From Grimontia marina (lineage in GTDB: Bacteria; Pseudomonadota; Gammaproteobacteria; Enterobacterales; Vibrionaceae): 64,000 bases of DNA. Position numbers and translations under genes: made by a program. The notes under the pieces were generated by a model. It was given only the letters and a program-made list of their open reading frames with translations, searched no databases and was not told the origin of the DNA. The first letter of the stretch is position 1. Every line of letters begins with the position of its first letter. This document shows, one piece after another, positions 18,669 through 28,513 of this stretch. The stretch lies in the NCBI RefSeq assembly GCF_900060185.1, contig NZ_FIZY01000019.1, forward strand, positions 26,908-90,907, read 5' to 3'.

Positions 18669-21600
18669 TTAGTAAAGGGTTCGCGACAGGTTGAATCCTC
18701 TGAATATCGACGCCGTAAACGGATTGCTGTCTGCCTCAGAATGCAGACGGTACATCACGTTTCCACCATCAATATTAAAGCGGTAATCGACACTGGTTGA
18801 GCTTGACCCTACAACCTCGGCCTGTTCCAACAAACGGAAGAATGCCCAAGGTCCCCGAATACTGATCCCTCTTGGCGAAGCATTTGCCGCCACTGGGATC
18901 AGTGTTATTTTGCTTACCGCCGCGTCACGCAATGTGTTGGGCCATACCAACCCCACGTTTTTACGCGGCCCGTGACTGTATTCAACGTACTGGCCATCAA
19001 TGTTGATGACGGAGCGCCGTTTGTTCGCGCTAAGCTCAATTGGCTCAAGCGTAAACTCAACATCCAAGATACCCTTGCGATTGAAAAAGGCACTTTGAAT
19101 GGCGCGGGCGCGGTCAATTTGGTTCAGCACATCCTGGCGGATGAGGGTTTTACCCTCTTCTTCTGATGTGAACTCTCCCGTATCCTCAAGGAACATGCGT
19201 AAGTTGCTTTCATAGAAGTTATTCAAAATACCGTTTGGTGCGAAGAAAGCCTCGAAGTCTTCCAGCGCCACATCTTTCGACGAACGGACATTGAACGGAT
19301 AACGGGAGGCGAGTTTACTTTGGAACGGATTAAATACATCTGCCGCCCAGCGTACTTCTAAATAACGAATCGCTTCCTGACGAATCACATACCAGCTCTC
19401 ATCAGCCAGTTTCTTCAGCATGATGTCGTAAGGCTGTGGCATGCCAGACGCGATGCGCTGCAACACGTAAATTGGATCTGCGTTGTTCAATGAAAGACGC
19501 GCTTTGGTCGCGTCCAACGCGGCTTTACCCACATCAGGCGCATCGTTGATCGACTTCATGTAGGCAGTCAGTTGGGTAACTGCATCCATCACTTCATCAA
19601 GGTAAATAGGCTTACCCGGCTCTGTTTCAGATAAACCATTCAGTGAGGAGAATTGGTTGTCTACCATTGCAGCAACGCGATAGCGTGGAGACTTAAGCAA
19701 TTCTTCTTTTGCTGCATCACCTTCAGGCAAGGCTGGGAACAAGTCTGTGTTATCCGTCACCTCTTCGAGCAAACGGTGCAGCGGCTGATTGTTACCCGTA
19801 ATACTTTCCAACACGAGTACTGCGTTATAGATATCCGGGAAAGATTTCACGTCGATATCGTTGGTCGCACGACGCCAGGTATCAGAATAATCCGCCACAT
19901 ACAAGCCGCGTATCTTATCTCTCAGCACGCGTTTGTCTTCGTCAGAGAAGTCTATCGATTCGACCTGGCCCAACACCCAGCTGTCAACGAGTGCCAGTTC
20001 AGAGACAGAATCCGATTCAGGAATGAAGTAAGTTTCGAAACCTTTCTTGGTCAGGATACGAGGAATATCAAGATTGTTTGCATCGGAAACGCGCTCGGTA
20101 AAGACCACATCAAACACGGGTCCGATAGAGGTCGCCAAGTTGATTGGCGAACCCAAAATCGCCGTTGATGCCTGCTTAAGGTTACGATAGACACGCTGCT
20201 CGATTGGCATGCGACTTAACTCGCGCTGGGCGGTGTAAATAAGACCATCATAAGGCGCTAGAACCCTCTCAGCATCCTCCTGACCTTCAACGCGATCACC
20301 CACCAGATCAGTGTGTTCCATCGCGTAGTCTAGATGCTGCATGAGGCGTTCTTGCGTTTCACGGTCACCCTCGTACTGCTCTTGCCATTTACTGGCAAAG
20401 TAATTCTGCACCATGCTTTGATAACGGCCATCGTCGTCCGTCATCATGCGGAAAACGCGCAGCGAACCCAGTTTGTTCTCGTCATCATTAGCACCGACTA
20501 CATCTGCTGCCGCCACTTTCATCAATGCTGGTAGGTAACGGTTTTCAAGCAGACTGAGATACGTGCTTTCGACTTGAGGCCCAATGACATGGCCTTGGTA
20601 CAAACCTAAATCTGAAATGAACTTCGGTTTTTCACGGAAGAAACCAAACTCCAGTGTGGCCTGACGAATCGTATCCAACGGCGCGAGGATATCGACGCCA
20701 TTGTCGATAATCGCCTCAGACGCATAGTTGTTTTCGTATTCGTTAACCTTGGCTAATACTGCATCCGCCTGTTTAACGTTTTTCAGGTAGTACTTGTGCC
20801 AGGAACCAATCAACAGTATTGACGCGATACCGCAGGCGACCGCTGACAACATGATCACCCGACGCTTGGTTTTAGCCACACGGAAGTTATCCGACGCTAA
20901 ACCCGCTTCGGGATATATCACCTTATTGAACAGGTTCTGAGTAAAGTAGGTTGTCGAGTTTGCAGCGTTCTGCGCGGTGTTCACCGCATGGGAAATACCA
21001 TAGCGACGGGAAGCAGAATCTATAAAGGCATTGGTTGGCACGCCCTGTTGATACACAGAGGTGAAATACACCCCACGCACCAATGCAGATGTAGAAAATT
21101 GATCACTTCCGAACGCATCTTGCAGGAACTGTTTTAACACATCATGCAGCCCTGCCATCTGGCGACTGAAGCTGTAGATTGCGGTACGGTCTTCACCATC
21201 AAAACACTGCATCAAGGCTGTTGGCAGCATCTTGTTAACGCGCTCGACAAACTGCCCGAAGTCTTTATCAAACTCATTTAACCAGCTATCAAGATCATCC
21301 ACGGAATCCAGTGTAAAAGTGAATCCCATGACTTCTTCACGCTCAGCTTTCGAGTAGTTGCGAAAGAAAGGTTCGAAGCCATGAAGCAAGTCGAGCTTGG
21401 TCAGTGATACATACACTGGCAAACGGGTAGAGAGGGTTTCCATCAACTCACGCAAACGTGCACGGATCAGGTTTGCATGTGCGAGACGCTCTGTTGTCGT
21501 TGCAGTTGCAAGCTTCGCCACATCCAGCGCAATCACCACACCATTCAAGGGGCGTCGGCTTCGGGTTTTCTCAAGCCACTTTATAAAGTGGATCCAGAGA

Positions 21601-22214
21601 CGGCGCTCCATCTCCCCTTCACCATCACTGCTGGTTGCACGTTGGGTTAGCAACTCACCATCCGGGTCAATGAGGACCGAGTCATCACCAATCCACCAGT
21701 CGAAAGAAAACGGATTTTCACTTTTCTTGCCCGATGCCCGCATGACAGATGAGAAAACAAAGTTTTGACCTGAACGGTTGATTAGGCTGGTTTTACCCGC
21801 GTTTTCCGGCCCCAGAACTAAATACCATGGCAACGCATAGAGGTAGTTTCGCTTGTTCAGGCTTTTATGTAGTGCCGTCATGACCTGATTGAGTTCTGCT
21901 TCCTGACGCTCTTCATAACGTTGGATAGGGTCTTCCTGAAGCTGACGTTCACGAGCTTGATCTGCATGGTAACTTTTGAGTTTTCGCCACTGCAGAAAGC
22001 CCCAAGCTGCCAACCAGAATAGGGAGAAAATCACGCTGGTAATGAGGCGCGCTGTGATAGGTTCGAGCGGGTGGCTTTCGTCAATTTTAAGCCATGGACC
22101 TGCCCACCATATCGCGACATTGATCAAGACAAAAATGGTCACCAGCAATATAGGCAACGCCGATTTAATGGCGGGTAACATTTTCAGAAGAAGCGATTTT
22201 AACTTGCTGAACAT
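18669..22214 (-). CDS. tssM: TssM (VasK/IcmF) membrane-complex protein
   Basis: 1181 residues. Two N-terminal membrane helices (about 20-40 and 55-76), then a cytoplasmic NTPase-like domain with a Walker A of LGPENAGKTSL (134-144), a third helix near 450 (MLSAVACGIASILLIGSW), and a long periplasmic region with the IcmF-related and C-terminal beta domains (FTLEPIELSANKRRSVINID). TssM with TssL and TssJ forms the trans-envelope complex on which the T6SS baseplate docks. It is 21 bases downstream of tssA and intact over full length. Confidence 0.95.
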   Translation of the reverse strand: MFSKLKSLLLKMLPAIKSALPILLVTIFVLINVAIWWAGPWLKIDESHPLEPITARLITSVIFSLFWLAAWGFLQWRKLKSYHADQARERQLQEDPIQRYEERQEAELNQVMTALHKSLNKRNYLYALPWYLVLGPENAGKTSLINRSGQNFVFSSVMRASGKKSENPFSFDWWIGDDSVLIDPDGELLTQRATSSDGEGEMERRLWIHFIKWLEKTRSRRPLNGVVIALDVAKLATATTTERLAHANLIRARLRELMETLSTRLPVYVSLTKLDLLHGFEPFFRNYSKAEREEVMGFTFTLDSVDDLDSWLNEFDKDFGQFVERVNKMLPTALMQCFDGEDRTAIYSFSRQMAGLHDVLKQFLQDAFGSDQFSTSALVRGVYFTSVYQQGVPTNAFIDSASRRYGISHAVNTAQNAANSTTYFTQNLFNKVIYPEAGLASDNFRVAKTKRRVIMLSAVACGIASILLIGSWHKYYLKNVKQADAVLAKVNEYENNYASEAIIDNGVDILAPLDTIRQATLEFGFFREKPKFISDLGLYQGHVIGPQVESTYLSLLENRYLPALMKVAAADVVGANDDENKLGSLRVFRMMTDDDGRYQSMVQNYFASKWQEQYEGDRETQERLMQHLDYAMEHTDLVGDRVEGQEDAERVLAPYDGLIYTAQRELSRMPIEQRVYRNLKQASTAILGSPINLATSIGPVFDVVFTERVSDANNLDIPRILTKKGFETYFIPESDSVSELALVDSWVLGQVESIDFSDEDKRVLRDKIRGLYVADYSDTWRRATNDIDVKSFPDIYNAVLVLESITGNNQPLHRLLEEVTDNTDLFPALPEGDAAKEELLKSPRYRVAAMVDNQFSSLNGLSETEPGKPIYLDEVMDAVTQLTAYMKSINDAPDVGKAALDATKARLSLNNADPIYVLQRIASGMPQPYDIMLKKLADESWYVIRQEAIRYLEVRWAADVFNPFQSKLASRYPFNVRSSKDVALEDFEAFFAPNGILNNFYESNLRMFLEDTGEFTSEEEGKTLIRQDVLNQIDRARAIQSAFFNRKGILDVEFTLEPIELSANKRRSVINIDGQYVEYSHGPRKNVGLVWPNTLRDAAVSKITLIPVAANASPRGISIRGPWAFFRLLEQAEVVGSSSTSVDYRFNIDGGNVMYRLHSEADSNPFTASIFRGFNLSRTLY

Positions 22215-22235
22215 TTCTTTCGATCCCTGCTTAAA

Positions 22236-23636
22236 TTATGACTTCGCAATGTTTTCTAAACGTTGAATCAACGCGGGTTCCCAATCGGTGAGCGAGGTTT
22301 GATTAGCCTGCTCTAAAAGTTGGTGGTACTGCTGATCTGCCATGGCTGATAGCTTATGGCGCTTCATGACATCTGCTGAGAGCATGCGCCAGTAAAACTG
22401 GTCTCTTGGTTCTTTGGACGTCGATAAACCATCGTTGAGCATGGCCAACGCCACTGAAATTCCACCCTCATCTGCAAGAGTGAAAGCCTCCTTTCGCTTT
22501 CCATCCCAATCAGAAGTAGCAGCTGAACCCGTGCTTGTGGTGTCGCCTTCATCTAGCCAGCGGCGTGTTTCTGCTCCAACGTAAGGCATACCTCCTTTGA
22601 AGCTAAGTTCCGCAACCGCAGGTACGCGTTTCACAAAACTACGAACTTCCGAAGCAATGGTATCTGCCCACTCTGTATTTCCGAGCTTTAGCGCGATGCG
22701 ATAGCTTAGGAAATGACCGTCAATCCAGTAAGGAGCTACCGTCAGACTTTGCTCTACCTTCCGCCAAAGCGCATGATCCGCACCTCGGCTAAGTTGGTCC
22801 TCATATTCTGAGATACGGTCTGCAGAAACTGGCATGAGTTGTGTTTCACCATTGGCTTCTGCATCCGGTGCAGAGGTGATAGAGAACCAGACCGCAAAGC
22901 GACGGAGGCGCAACGCCAATGCAATGCCGCCATCCAACTCGGAGACAAACTCAGCCACTTTAAGCAGTGTTTGCTTAATAGCGCGGTCAGAGCAGCCATC
23001 AATTTCAAGTTTTGGAGGAGGTGCAATGGTTGAAGACGATACGGTTTCAGAAGGTACCGATGAAGGTGCCTGCTGAACTTGTGGCTCAGGGTTTGCCAGT
23101 TTTCGTTTAAGCAAGGAAGCGATATCTGACACACCTTCTGTAGGCAGATCTTTCTCTTCCGCCGCAGCTTCGAGTTCCGTCAGTGCTTTTTCCGCTTCTT
23201 CTTTCTGATCCACATCGAACATGGAGAAATCGAGCTTCTCGGCCGCTTTCTCGGTTCGCTGAATAATCTGGGAGAAAAATTTACGGCGTGGTAATACACC
23301 ACGAGGGCCCGGAGCGGGATAACAGGTTTCCCAATATGCAGCGATGAAATCGGCCAGAATGAATAATGAAAGTGTGAAACGCTCTGGTGAAGACTGATAC
23401 TGCAAGCACTGGAGAAGATGAGTCAGCAACTTGAGATCTTTGGTTTGAGTCTCAATCAGCTTCATCGCGCTTTGTTCAGCTTCCCCCCACTGCACTTCTG
23501 CGTGAGAAAGGGAGCCGACTTTCATCATTTGGGTTTCGACAAAATCCAACAATGCATCGTCGAGCAAACGTTCGCCGACCGGATTTTCTCCGGCAATCGG
23601 TTTAGCGACTCTTTCTCGGTAGGTTTGCATATCCAT
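22236..23636 (-). CDS. tssA: TssA (VasJ/ImpA)
   Basis: 466 residues from the ATG at 23636 (MDMQTYRERV), which has GGGGAG six bases upstream; an upstream in-frame ATG at 23660 overlaps vasI and lacks such a site. The N-terminal ImpA_N domain (about 1-130) is clear from PIAGENPVGERLLDD and YWETCYPAPGPRGVLPRR. The C-terminal helical domain (about 390-460) is of the type that forms the ring bound to the growing end of the sheath. TssA coordinates baseplate priming and tail polymerisation in the cytoplasm. Confidence 0.93.
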   Translation of the reverse strand: MDMQTYRERVAKPIAGENPVGERLLDDALLDFVETQMMKVGSLSHAEVQWGEAEQSAMKLIETQTKDLKLLTHLLQCLQYQSSPERFTLSLFILADFIAAYWETCYPAPGPRGVLPRRKFFSQIIQRTEKAAEKLDFSMFDVDQKEEAEKALTELEAAAEEKDLPTEGVSDIASLLKRKLANPEPQVQQAPSSVPSETVSSSTIAPPPKLEIDGCSDRAIKQTLLKVAEFVSELDGGIALALRLRRFAVWFSITSAPDAEANGETQLMPVSADRISEYEDQLSRGADHALWRKVEQSLTVAPYWIDGHFLSYRIALKLGNTEWADTIASEVRSFVKRVPAVAELSFKGGMPYVGAETRRWLDEGDTTSTGSAATSDWDGKRKEAFTLADEGGISVALAMLNDGLSTSKEPRDQFYWRMLSADVMKRHKLSAMADQQYHQLLEQANQTSLTDWEPALIQRLENIAKS

Positions 23637-23647
23637 GATTTGCTCCC

Positions 23648-24331
23648 CTACCAACGACATGTCTGGCGCATGGGTTTGATGCTCTCACGCAAGTCGGCAG
23701 TATCAAACGTCAGGTTACCGATCGCTCCCAAATCAGAGCGAAGTACCGCACGCTGACCAGACATCAAGACCTTCATCACATCGATAGCCGGAATACCACG
23801 ACCAGCGCGCATGATGTTGCCTGTATCATCGCTCAACCAACGCTGAGTGACATTGTAACTTCCAGAAGCAATGACTTCTGCTTTGCCTTCTGACGTTGCA
23901 TTCGGCAAAATCAGCTCAACCCGGCTGATGTTGTCAATGCAACTGAACATCAGGATTGGCATTTCATTTTTTTTCTGGTTTCTGTCAGGTAGCGCCGTCG
24001 CTGTCATCCAAATGCCTGATTTGGGTTCAGCCAGATTAGCATAGCTAAGAGTAAAGCCTGTTTCCTCTTCACTTTTCTCAGATTCGCTCTGTTTTGCGCG
24101 TTCCCAAGCCTCTGGTTTTTGCACGATGGTTGCTGCGTTGGAATGACCCGAAACTGGTGTTTTGAACACCTCATCAAAACAAGCCAATCGATCTAATCTT
24201 GCGGAAATCAATGTACATGCCCAAGCACTTTCAAACAGTGTCGTATTGTCCGTGTCACTTGCCGGGGCGTTGAAGCTGGAAAGCGTCAGCCCAGCCATCA
24301 TTAGGCATAAAGAGATTGGTCGGTACGTCAT
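23648..24331 (-). CDS. vasI: VasI/TagO-type T6SS periplasmic protein
   Basis: 227 residues. The ATG at 24331 follows the vasH stop directly (TGATATG), and is chosen over a TTG at 24340. A signal peptide is evident (MTYRPISLCLMMAGLTLSSF, then APASD). The Cys-containing motif WACTLISARLDRLACFDEVF is typical of VasI/TagO and of related YfcI-like proteins, and the central part is the type VI-associated VasI domain (FSCIDNISRVELILP). The molecular role in secretion is not settled; in V. cholerae it is VCA0118, at the same place between vasH and vasJ. Confidence 0.88.
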   Translation of the reverse strand: MTYRPISLCLMMAGLTLSSFNAPASDTDNTTLFESAWACTLISARLDRLACFDEVFKTPVSGHSNAATIVQKPEAWERAKQSESEKSEEETGFTLSYANLAEPKSGIWMTATALPDRNQKKNEMPILMFSCIDNISRVELILPNATSEGKAEVIASGSYNVTQRWLSDDTGNIMRAGRGIPAIDVMKVLMSGQRAVLRSDLGAIGNLTFDTADLRESIKPMRQTCRW

Positions 24332-24332
24332 A

Positions 24333-25883
24333 TCAGTCAATCTCCATTTTCAGGCACTTATGGGCCAGAGTACGTTTCGGTAAACCAAGGCTTTCAGCCG
24401 CTTTTGAGCGGTCACCGCCATAACTGGATAAGCGATAGCGAATCACACTGCTTTCGAAATTCTGCACTGCCGCCTTGAGGTTATTAATGTCGTCAATATC
24501 CACACCGATATAACTCTCAGAATTCACATCGTCAGAATTCGCAGCGACTGGGCTGGTTTGCTGCAGTACACGACCGCTGAAGCTAGAAGGTGTAATTTCT
24601 TCTCCATTCGCTGTCAGCGCACAGGCGTATTCAATAAGATTTCTCAATTCACGCACATTCCCCGGGAAGTTATGCCGATTCAGTAAATCCAAAGCGGCAT
24701 AGCGAATACCGGCGATGTGCACGCCTTCTTGGTTGTTGTATTCAGCAATGAAGTGTTTACAAAGCTCTGGGATGTCTTCTTTGCGGATTTTTAGCTCCGG
24801 CATAAAAACCGGGAACTGATTCAGACGGTAGTAAAGGTCTCGGCGGAAACTACCCTCTTCAGCTTTTTGTTCCATCGCCACATGTGTCGCCGCAACTAAT
24901 CTGAAATCTGCATTCACTTCGCTGGAAGCACCTACTGGACGGTAGGTGCGGGTTTCCAGCACACGCAGTAGTTTGGCTTGCAGTGCCAACGGCATGTCAC
25001 CAATTTCATCAAGGAACAATGTTCCGCCTTGCGCATCAGCAATTAGCCCCTGTTTCGCTCGGTCAGCACCGGAGAATGCGCCTTTTGCATGACCAAACAA
25101 CTCACTTTCCAGCAGATTTTCAGGAATCGCCGCACAGTTGATGGCGATAAACGGTCTTTCACTGCGGTCTGAAAGTTCATGTACTGCGCGGGCAACCAGT
25201 TCTTTACCCGTTCCCGTGTCACCACAAATCAGTACATTCAGCGAAGATTGCGCCACAGTGACAACCTTTTCGCGCATTTCTTGCATCAATCGGCTTCCGC
25301 CAATTAGGACGTTTTTCAGCTCATAAGCTTGTTCTCGCTTCTGCTCATCGTTGCGAATACGCTTGATGGACGAACTGAGCGCTGAAATCTGGCGATGCTC
25401 CTCACCTAAATCCTGAATAATCTGACTTTGGTTAATGAAGATCTCGCAAATGCTTTGCCACTGAGGATCAGCCAACAAACTGCTCAGCTGATGAGAAGAA
25501 CCTGTGATGGTCAGAATCGCTTTGGTTTTTCTCGCGCCCGGCGGAAGCGGCATCACCAAGACACTTTCACCGCGCTTGCGATGATTCATGAGCTCAACGA
25601 AAACCGTATTTTCCTGCCAGTAATTTAACTTGGTTGGATCCAGCAGCATGGCTGACGAGGATTGGAAAACATGCGCAAACGGATGGCCGAAGTCATCTAC
25701 TTCCCACTCAAAATGCTGGTCATTGTCTTTTGCACATAGCTTTCTGCCTTGCTGGCAAGGAAGCATAACCCACACGTTGCTGATCTGCAGGTTTGATTTC
25801 AACGCATCAACAAAGGTGTCCGTGAGCGTTTGCTGATCACGGATACCGGAAAGTGTTGCTGCCAGTGAAAGCCAATCTGCCAT
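24333..25883 (-). CDS. vasH: VasH, sigma-54-dependent T6SS activator
   Basis: 516 residues. An N-terminal GAF-like sensor domain (about 10-155) is followed by the AAA+ activator domain with Walker A GDTGTGKE (221-228), Walker B GGTLFLDEIGD (286-296), and the sigma-54 contact loop as GAFSGA (268-273) instead of the usual GAFTGA. The C-terminus holds a Fis-type HTH (GGDRSKAAESLGLPKRTLAHKC). In V. cholerae VasH drives RpoN-dependent hcp/vgrG operons located elsewhere; since this cluster has no hcp or vgrG, the same arrangement is likely. No -24/-12 promoter was found upstream of tssB in this window. Confidence 0.93.
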   Translation of the reverse strand: MADWLSLAATLSGIRDQQTLTDTFVDALKSNLQISNVWVMLPCQQGRKLCAKDNDQHFEWEVDDFGHPFAHVFQSSSAMLLDPTKLNYWQENTVFVELMNHRKRGESVLVMPLPPGARKTKAILTITGSSHQLSSLLADPQWQSICEIFINQSQIIQDLGEEHRQISALSSSIKRIRNDEQKREQAYELKNVLIGGSRLMQEMREKVVTVAQSSLNVLICGDTGTGKELVARAVHELSDRSERPFIAINCAAIPENLLESELFGHAKGAFSGADRAKQGLIADAQGGTLFLDEIGDMPLALQAKLLRVLETRTYRPVGASSEVNADFRLVAATHVAMEQKAEEGSFRRDLYYRLNQFPVFMPELKIRKEDIPELCKHFIAEYNNQEGVHIAGIRYAALDLLNRHNFPGNVRELRNLIEYACALTANGEEITPSSFSGRVLQQTSPVAANSDDVNSESYIGVDIDDINNLKAAVQNFESSVIRYRLSSYGGDRSKAAESLGLPKRTLAHKCLKMEID

Positions 25884-25886
25884 CGC

Positions 25887-28502
25887 TTATTCCACCTCGC
25901 TGACAAACTCGCCGTCTTCTGCGGTGAGGTAAACGCGCTTAACAGACTCTCTTGCTGCAAGCTTATTGAGCAAAGCCAGCGATACTGGCGGCAGCAATTG
26001 ACCTTCGATGATCGCTTCAAGCATGCGGGCGCCATTTTCCGAGCGCGTAGCACGGCGTTGAATTTCGCCCACCAGCGCATCATCAATTTCGGTTTCCGCG
26101 TCATAACGCTGGGCAAACACTTTCACTAAGCGGCTTAGCTTGCCTTTGATAATGGCATTGAGCGTATCGCCGCTAAGTGGCAGATAAGGCACAATTTCCA
26201 TCCGCGCCAACAGTGCTGGTTTGAAAAAAGCGGCTAACTCTGGATACAGCATTTCTTCCAGCAGTTGCGGTTGTTCTGCGTAATCGACGATGGTCTGATA
26301 ACCCAGATTCGAAGTGAGGAAAAACACCACATTCTGGCAATCAATCACACGGCCTTCGCCGTCTGCCAGCTCACCTTTATCAAACGCTTGATAGAAGAGG
26401 TTCAACACTTCCGGGTGCGCCTTTTCGACTTCATCAAGCAGCACGATAGAGTATGGCATTTTGCGGATAGCTTCGGTCAGGATGCCGCCTTCGCCATAGC
26501 CAACATAACCTGGAGGCGAACCAATCAAACGTGAAACGGTATGTTTCTCCTGATATTCAGACATATTAATGGTGGTCAGAAATTGCTTGCCGCCATAGAG
26601 AAGTTCGGCAAGTTGCACCACGGTTTCGGTTTTACCGACACCACTTGGCCCAGCCAGCAAAAAAGCCCCTTTCGGACGGCCCGGTCGACGCAAGTCAGCA
26701 CGCGCTGTCAGCAAGTGACGGTGAATCACTTCCAGCGCGACATCCTGTCCTTTGATTTCATTACCCAGCAGTTCTGGAAGGTGGGTAATGCGGCTCAGCT
26801 CATCGGTGTTCATCTTATCAACGGGAACACCCGTCCAATCACCAATCACTTCGGCGATTTGCTGCGCATCCACATGTGGGTGAACCAAACGCTCAGTGTG
26901 TGGAATGGCGTCAAGCTCGGCATAAAATCCGCGCAATTCATTGCGAATGGTTTCGCGATCCTCATCGCTCAGTGGCTCTTCATCTTCCGACGGCACAGCA
27001 AGAATTTGCTGGCGCTTCTCAATCACATCAGCAACCAGATCTTTCTGTACACGCCATGCCTCACGCAAAGACGCTTGCTCTTCAAGGTCTTTTGCTTCGT
27101 CAGCTTCGAGTGATGCAAGCAACGCTTCGTCAACGTCATAGCCAAGCTCGGCCTGACGGTTCAACATATCAATTTGACGTTGACGCTGAATGGTGCGGGT
27201 TTCGAGCTCTGCCAGACGACGCGGTGGTGAACTCAGGTTAATCGCAATTCGCGCACAGGCAGTGTCGAGTACGTCGATAGCTTTGTCCGGCAATTGACGG
27301 CCAGAGACGTAACGCTCGGAAAGCTCCGCCGCTGCCACCAGCGCGTCATCACTGATCAGCACTTGGTGAGATTTTTCGTAAACGCCATGCAGACCGCGCA
27401 TGATATCCACTGCTTGTTCGACATTTGGCTCGTCCAGCTTCACCAGTTGGAAGCGACGGCTCAATGCTGGGTCTTTTTCAAAGTACTTTTTGTATTCTTT
27501 CCATGTGGTTGCCGCGACGGTGCGTAGCTCACCACGGGCCAGAGCTGGCTTCAACAGGTTCGCCGCATCACCACCACCTTCCTGTGCACCTGCACCAATC
27601 ATGGTGTGGGCTTCGTCGATGAAAAGAATGATAGGAACCGGAGAGGTTTTTACCTCATCAATGATGGCTTTCAGGCGTTTTTCGAATTCACCTTTTACAG
27701 AAGCACCCGCCTGCAGCAAACCCAAGTCCAGAGACATCAGATCAATGCCTTTCAGTGAGTCCGGCACATTGCCATCAACGATGCGCTGCGCGAGGCCCTC
27801 TACAACGGCACTTTTACCGACACCGGCATCACCAACGACAATCGGGTTGTTTTTGCGGCGACGACATAGAATGTCGATCATCAGATTAATTTCGTCATCA
27901 CGGCAAAGCACAGGGTCAAGTTCACCTTGCTTGGCCATTGCTGAGAAGTTGGTACAGAATCTCGCCAGTGCGGTTTCAGCTTCAGCTGGTACCGCTTGTT
28001 TTCCTTTGGCCGAATCAGCCTTAACCGCTGTTTCAGCGGAGTCTTCTGTCAGTCGCGCGAAATGCTTCTTCATCGTTTCGCGATTGACGCTTTCAAGCTG
28101 ACGGATAAGATTCAGCGGCAAGTAACGATCCGGGCGGATAAGTGCCGCGAGGAAAATAACACCCGAGCGGATTTCTGAATGACCCAGATCAGTCGAGCCC
28201 AGAAGCCACGCATCCTGAAGAAGCTCAACCAGCAACGGAGAAAAAGAAGGTGTGTTTTCAGGCACAATTTCACGGCTGAGCGCATCGCCAGTCAGTTGAC
28301 GAATGTGCGTATGGTCTACTTCCGCGCTTTTCAGCAACACGCGTACATCGCACAACGGATTATCCAACAAAGTGAAAAGCAGATGCTCTACCGTCACTTC
28401 CGGATTTTGTCGCTCTATACTCAGCGCGCCCGCTTGCTCCAGCGCCAGTTTGGTCTGCTGGTTAAGTTTGCCAATTAACGTATGTAGTTCTATTCGGATC
28501 AC
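25887..28502 (-). CDS. clpV: ClpV/TssH AAA+ ATPase
   Basis: 871 residues. An N-terminal Clp-N domain (about 1-150) precedes two AAA+ domains with Walker A motifs GDAGVGKS (224-231) and GPSGVGKT (around 615). The spacer between them and the C-terminal D2-small domain have the usual ClpB-like layout. ClpV pulls contracted VipA/VipB sheaths apart for reuse by binding the N-terminus of TssC. It lies between tssL and vasH with short gaps of 11 and 3 bases. Confidence 0.95.
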   Translation of the reverse strand: MIRIELHTLIGKLNQQTKLALEQAGALSIERQNPEVTVEHLLFTLLDNPLCDVRVLLKSAEVDHTHIRQLTGDALSREIVPENTPSFSPLLVELLQDAWLLGSTDLGHSEIRSGVIFLAALIRPDRYLPLNLIRQLESVNRETMKKHFARLTEDSAETAVKADSAKGKQAVPAEAETALARFCTNFSAMAKQGELDPVLCRDDEINLMIDILCRRRKNNPIVVGDAGVGKSAVVEGLAQRIVDGNVPDSLKGIDLMSLDLGLLQAGASVKGEFEKRLKAIIDEVKTSPVPIILFIDEAHTMIGAGAQEGGGDAANLLKPALARGELRTVAATTWKEYKKYFEKDPALSRRFQLVKLDEPNVEQAVDIMRGLHGVYEKSHQVLISDDALVAAAELSERYVSGRQLPDKAIDVLDTACARIAINLSSPPRRLAELETRTIQRQRQIDMLNRQAELGYDVDEALLASLEADEAKDLEEQASLREAWRVQKDLVADVIEKRQQILAVPSEDEEPLSDEDRETIRNELRGFYAELDAIPHTERLVHPHVDAQQIAEVIGDWTGVPVDKMNTDELSRITHLPELLGNEIKGQDVALEVIHRHLLTARADLRRPGRPKGAFLLAGPSGVGKTETVVQLAELLYGGKQFLTTINMSEYQEKHTVSRLIGSPPGYVGYGEGGILTEAIRKMPYSIVLLDEVEKAHPEVLNLFYQAFDKGELADGEGRVIDCQNVVFFLTSNLGYQTIVDYAEQPQLLEEMLYPELAAFFKPALLARMEIVPYLPLSGDTLNAIIKGKLSRLVKVFAQRYDAETEIDDALVGEIQRRATRSENGARMLEAIIEGQLLPPVSLALLNKLAARESVKRVYLTAEDGEFVSEVE

Positions 28503-28513
28503 GGGTTCACCTG

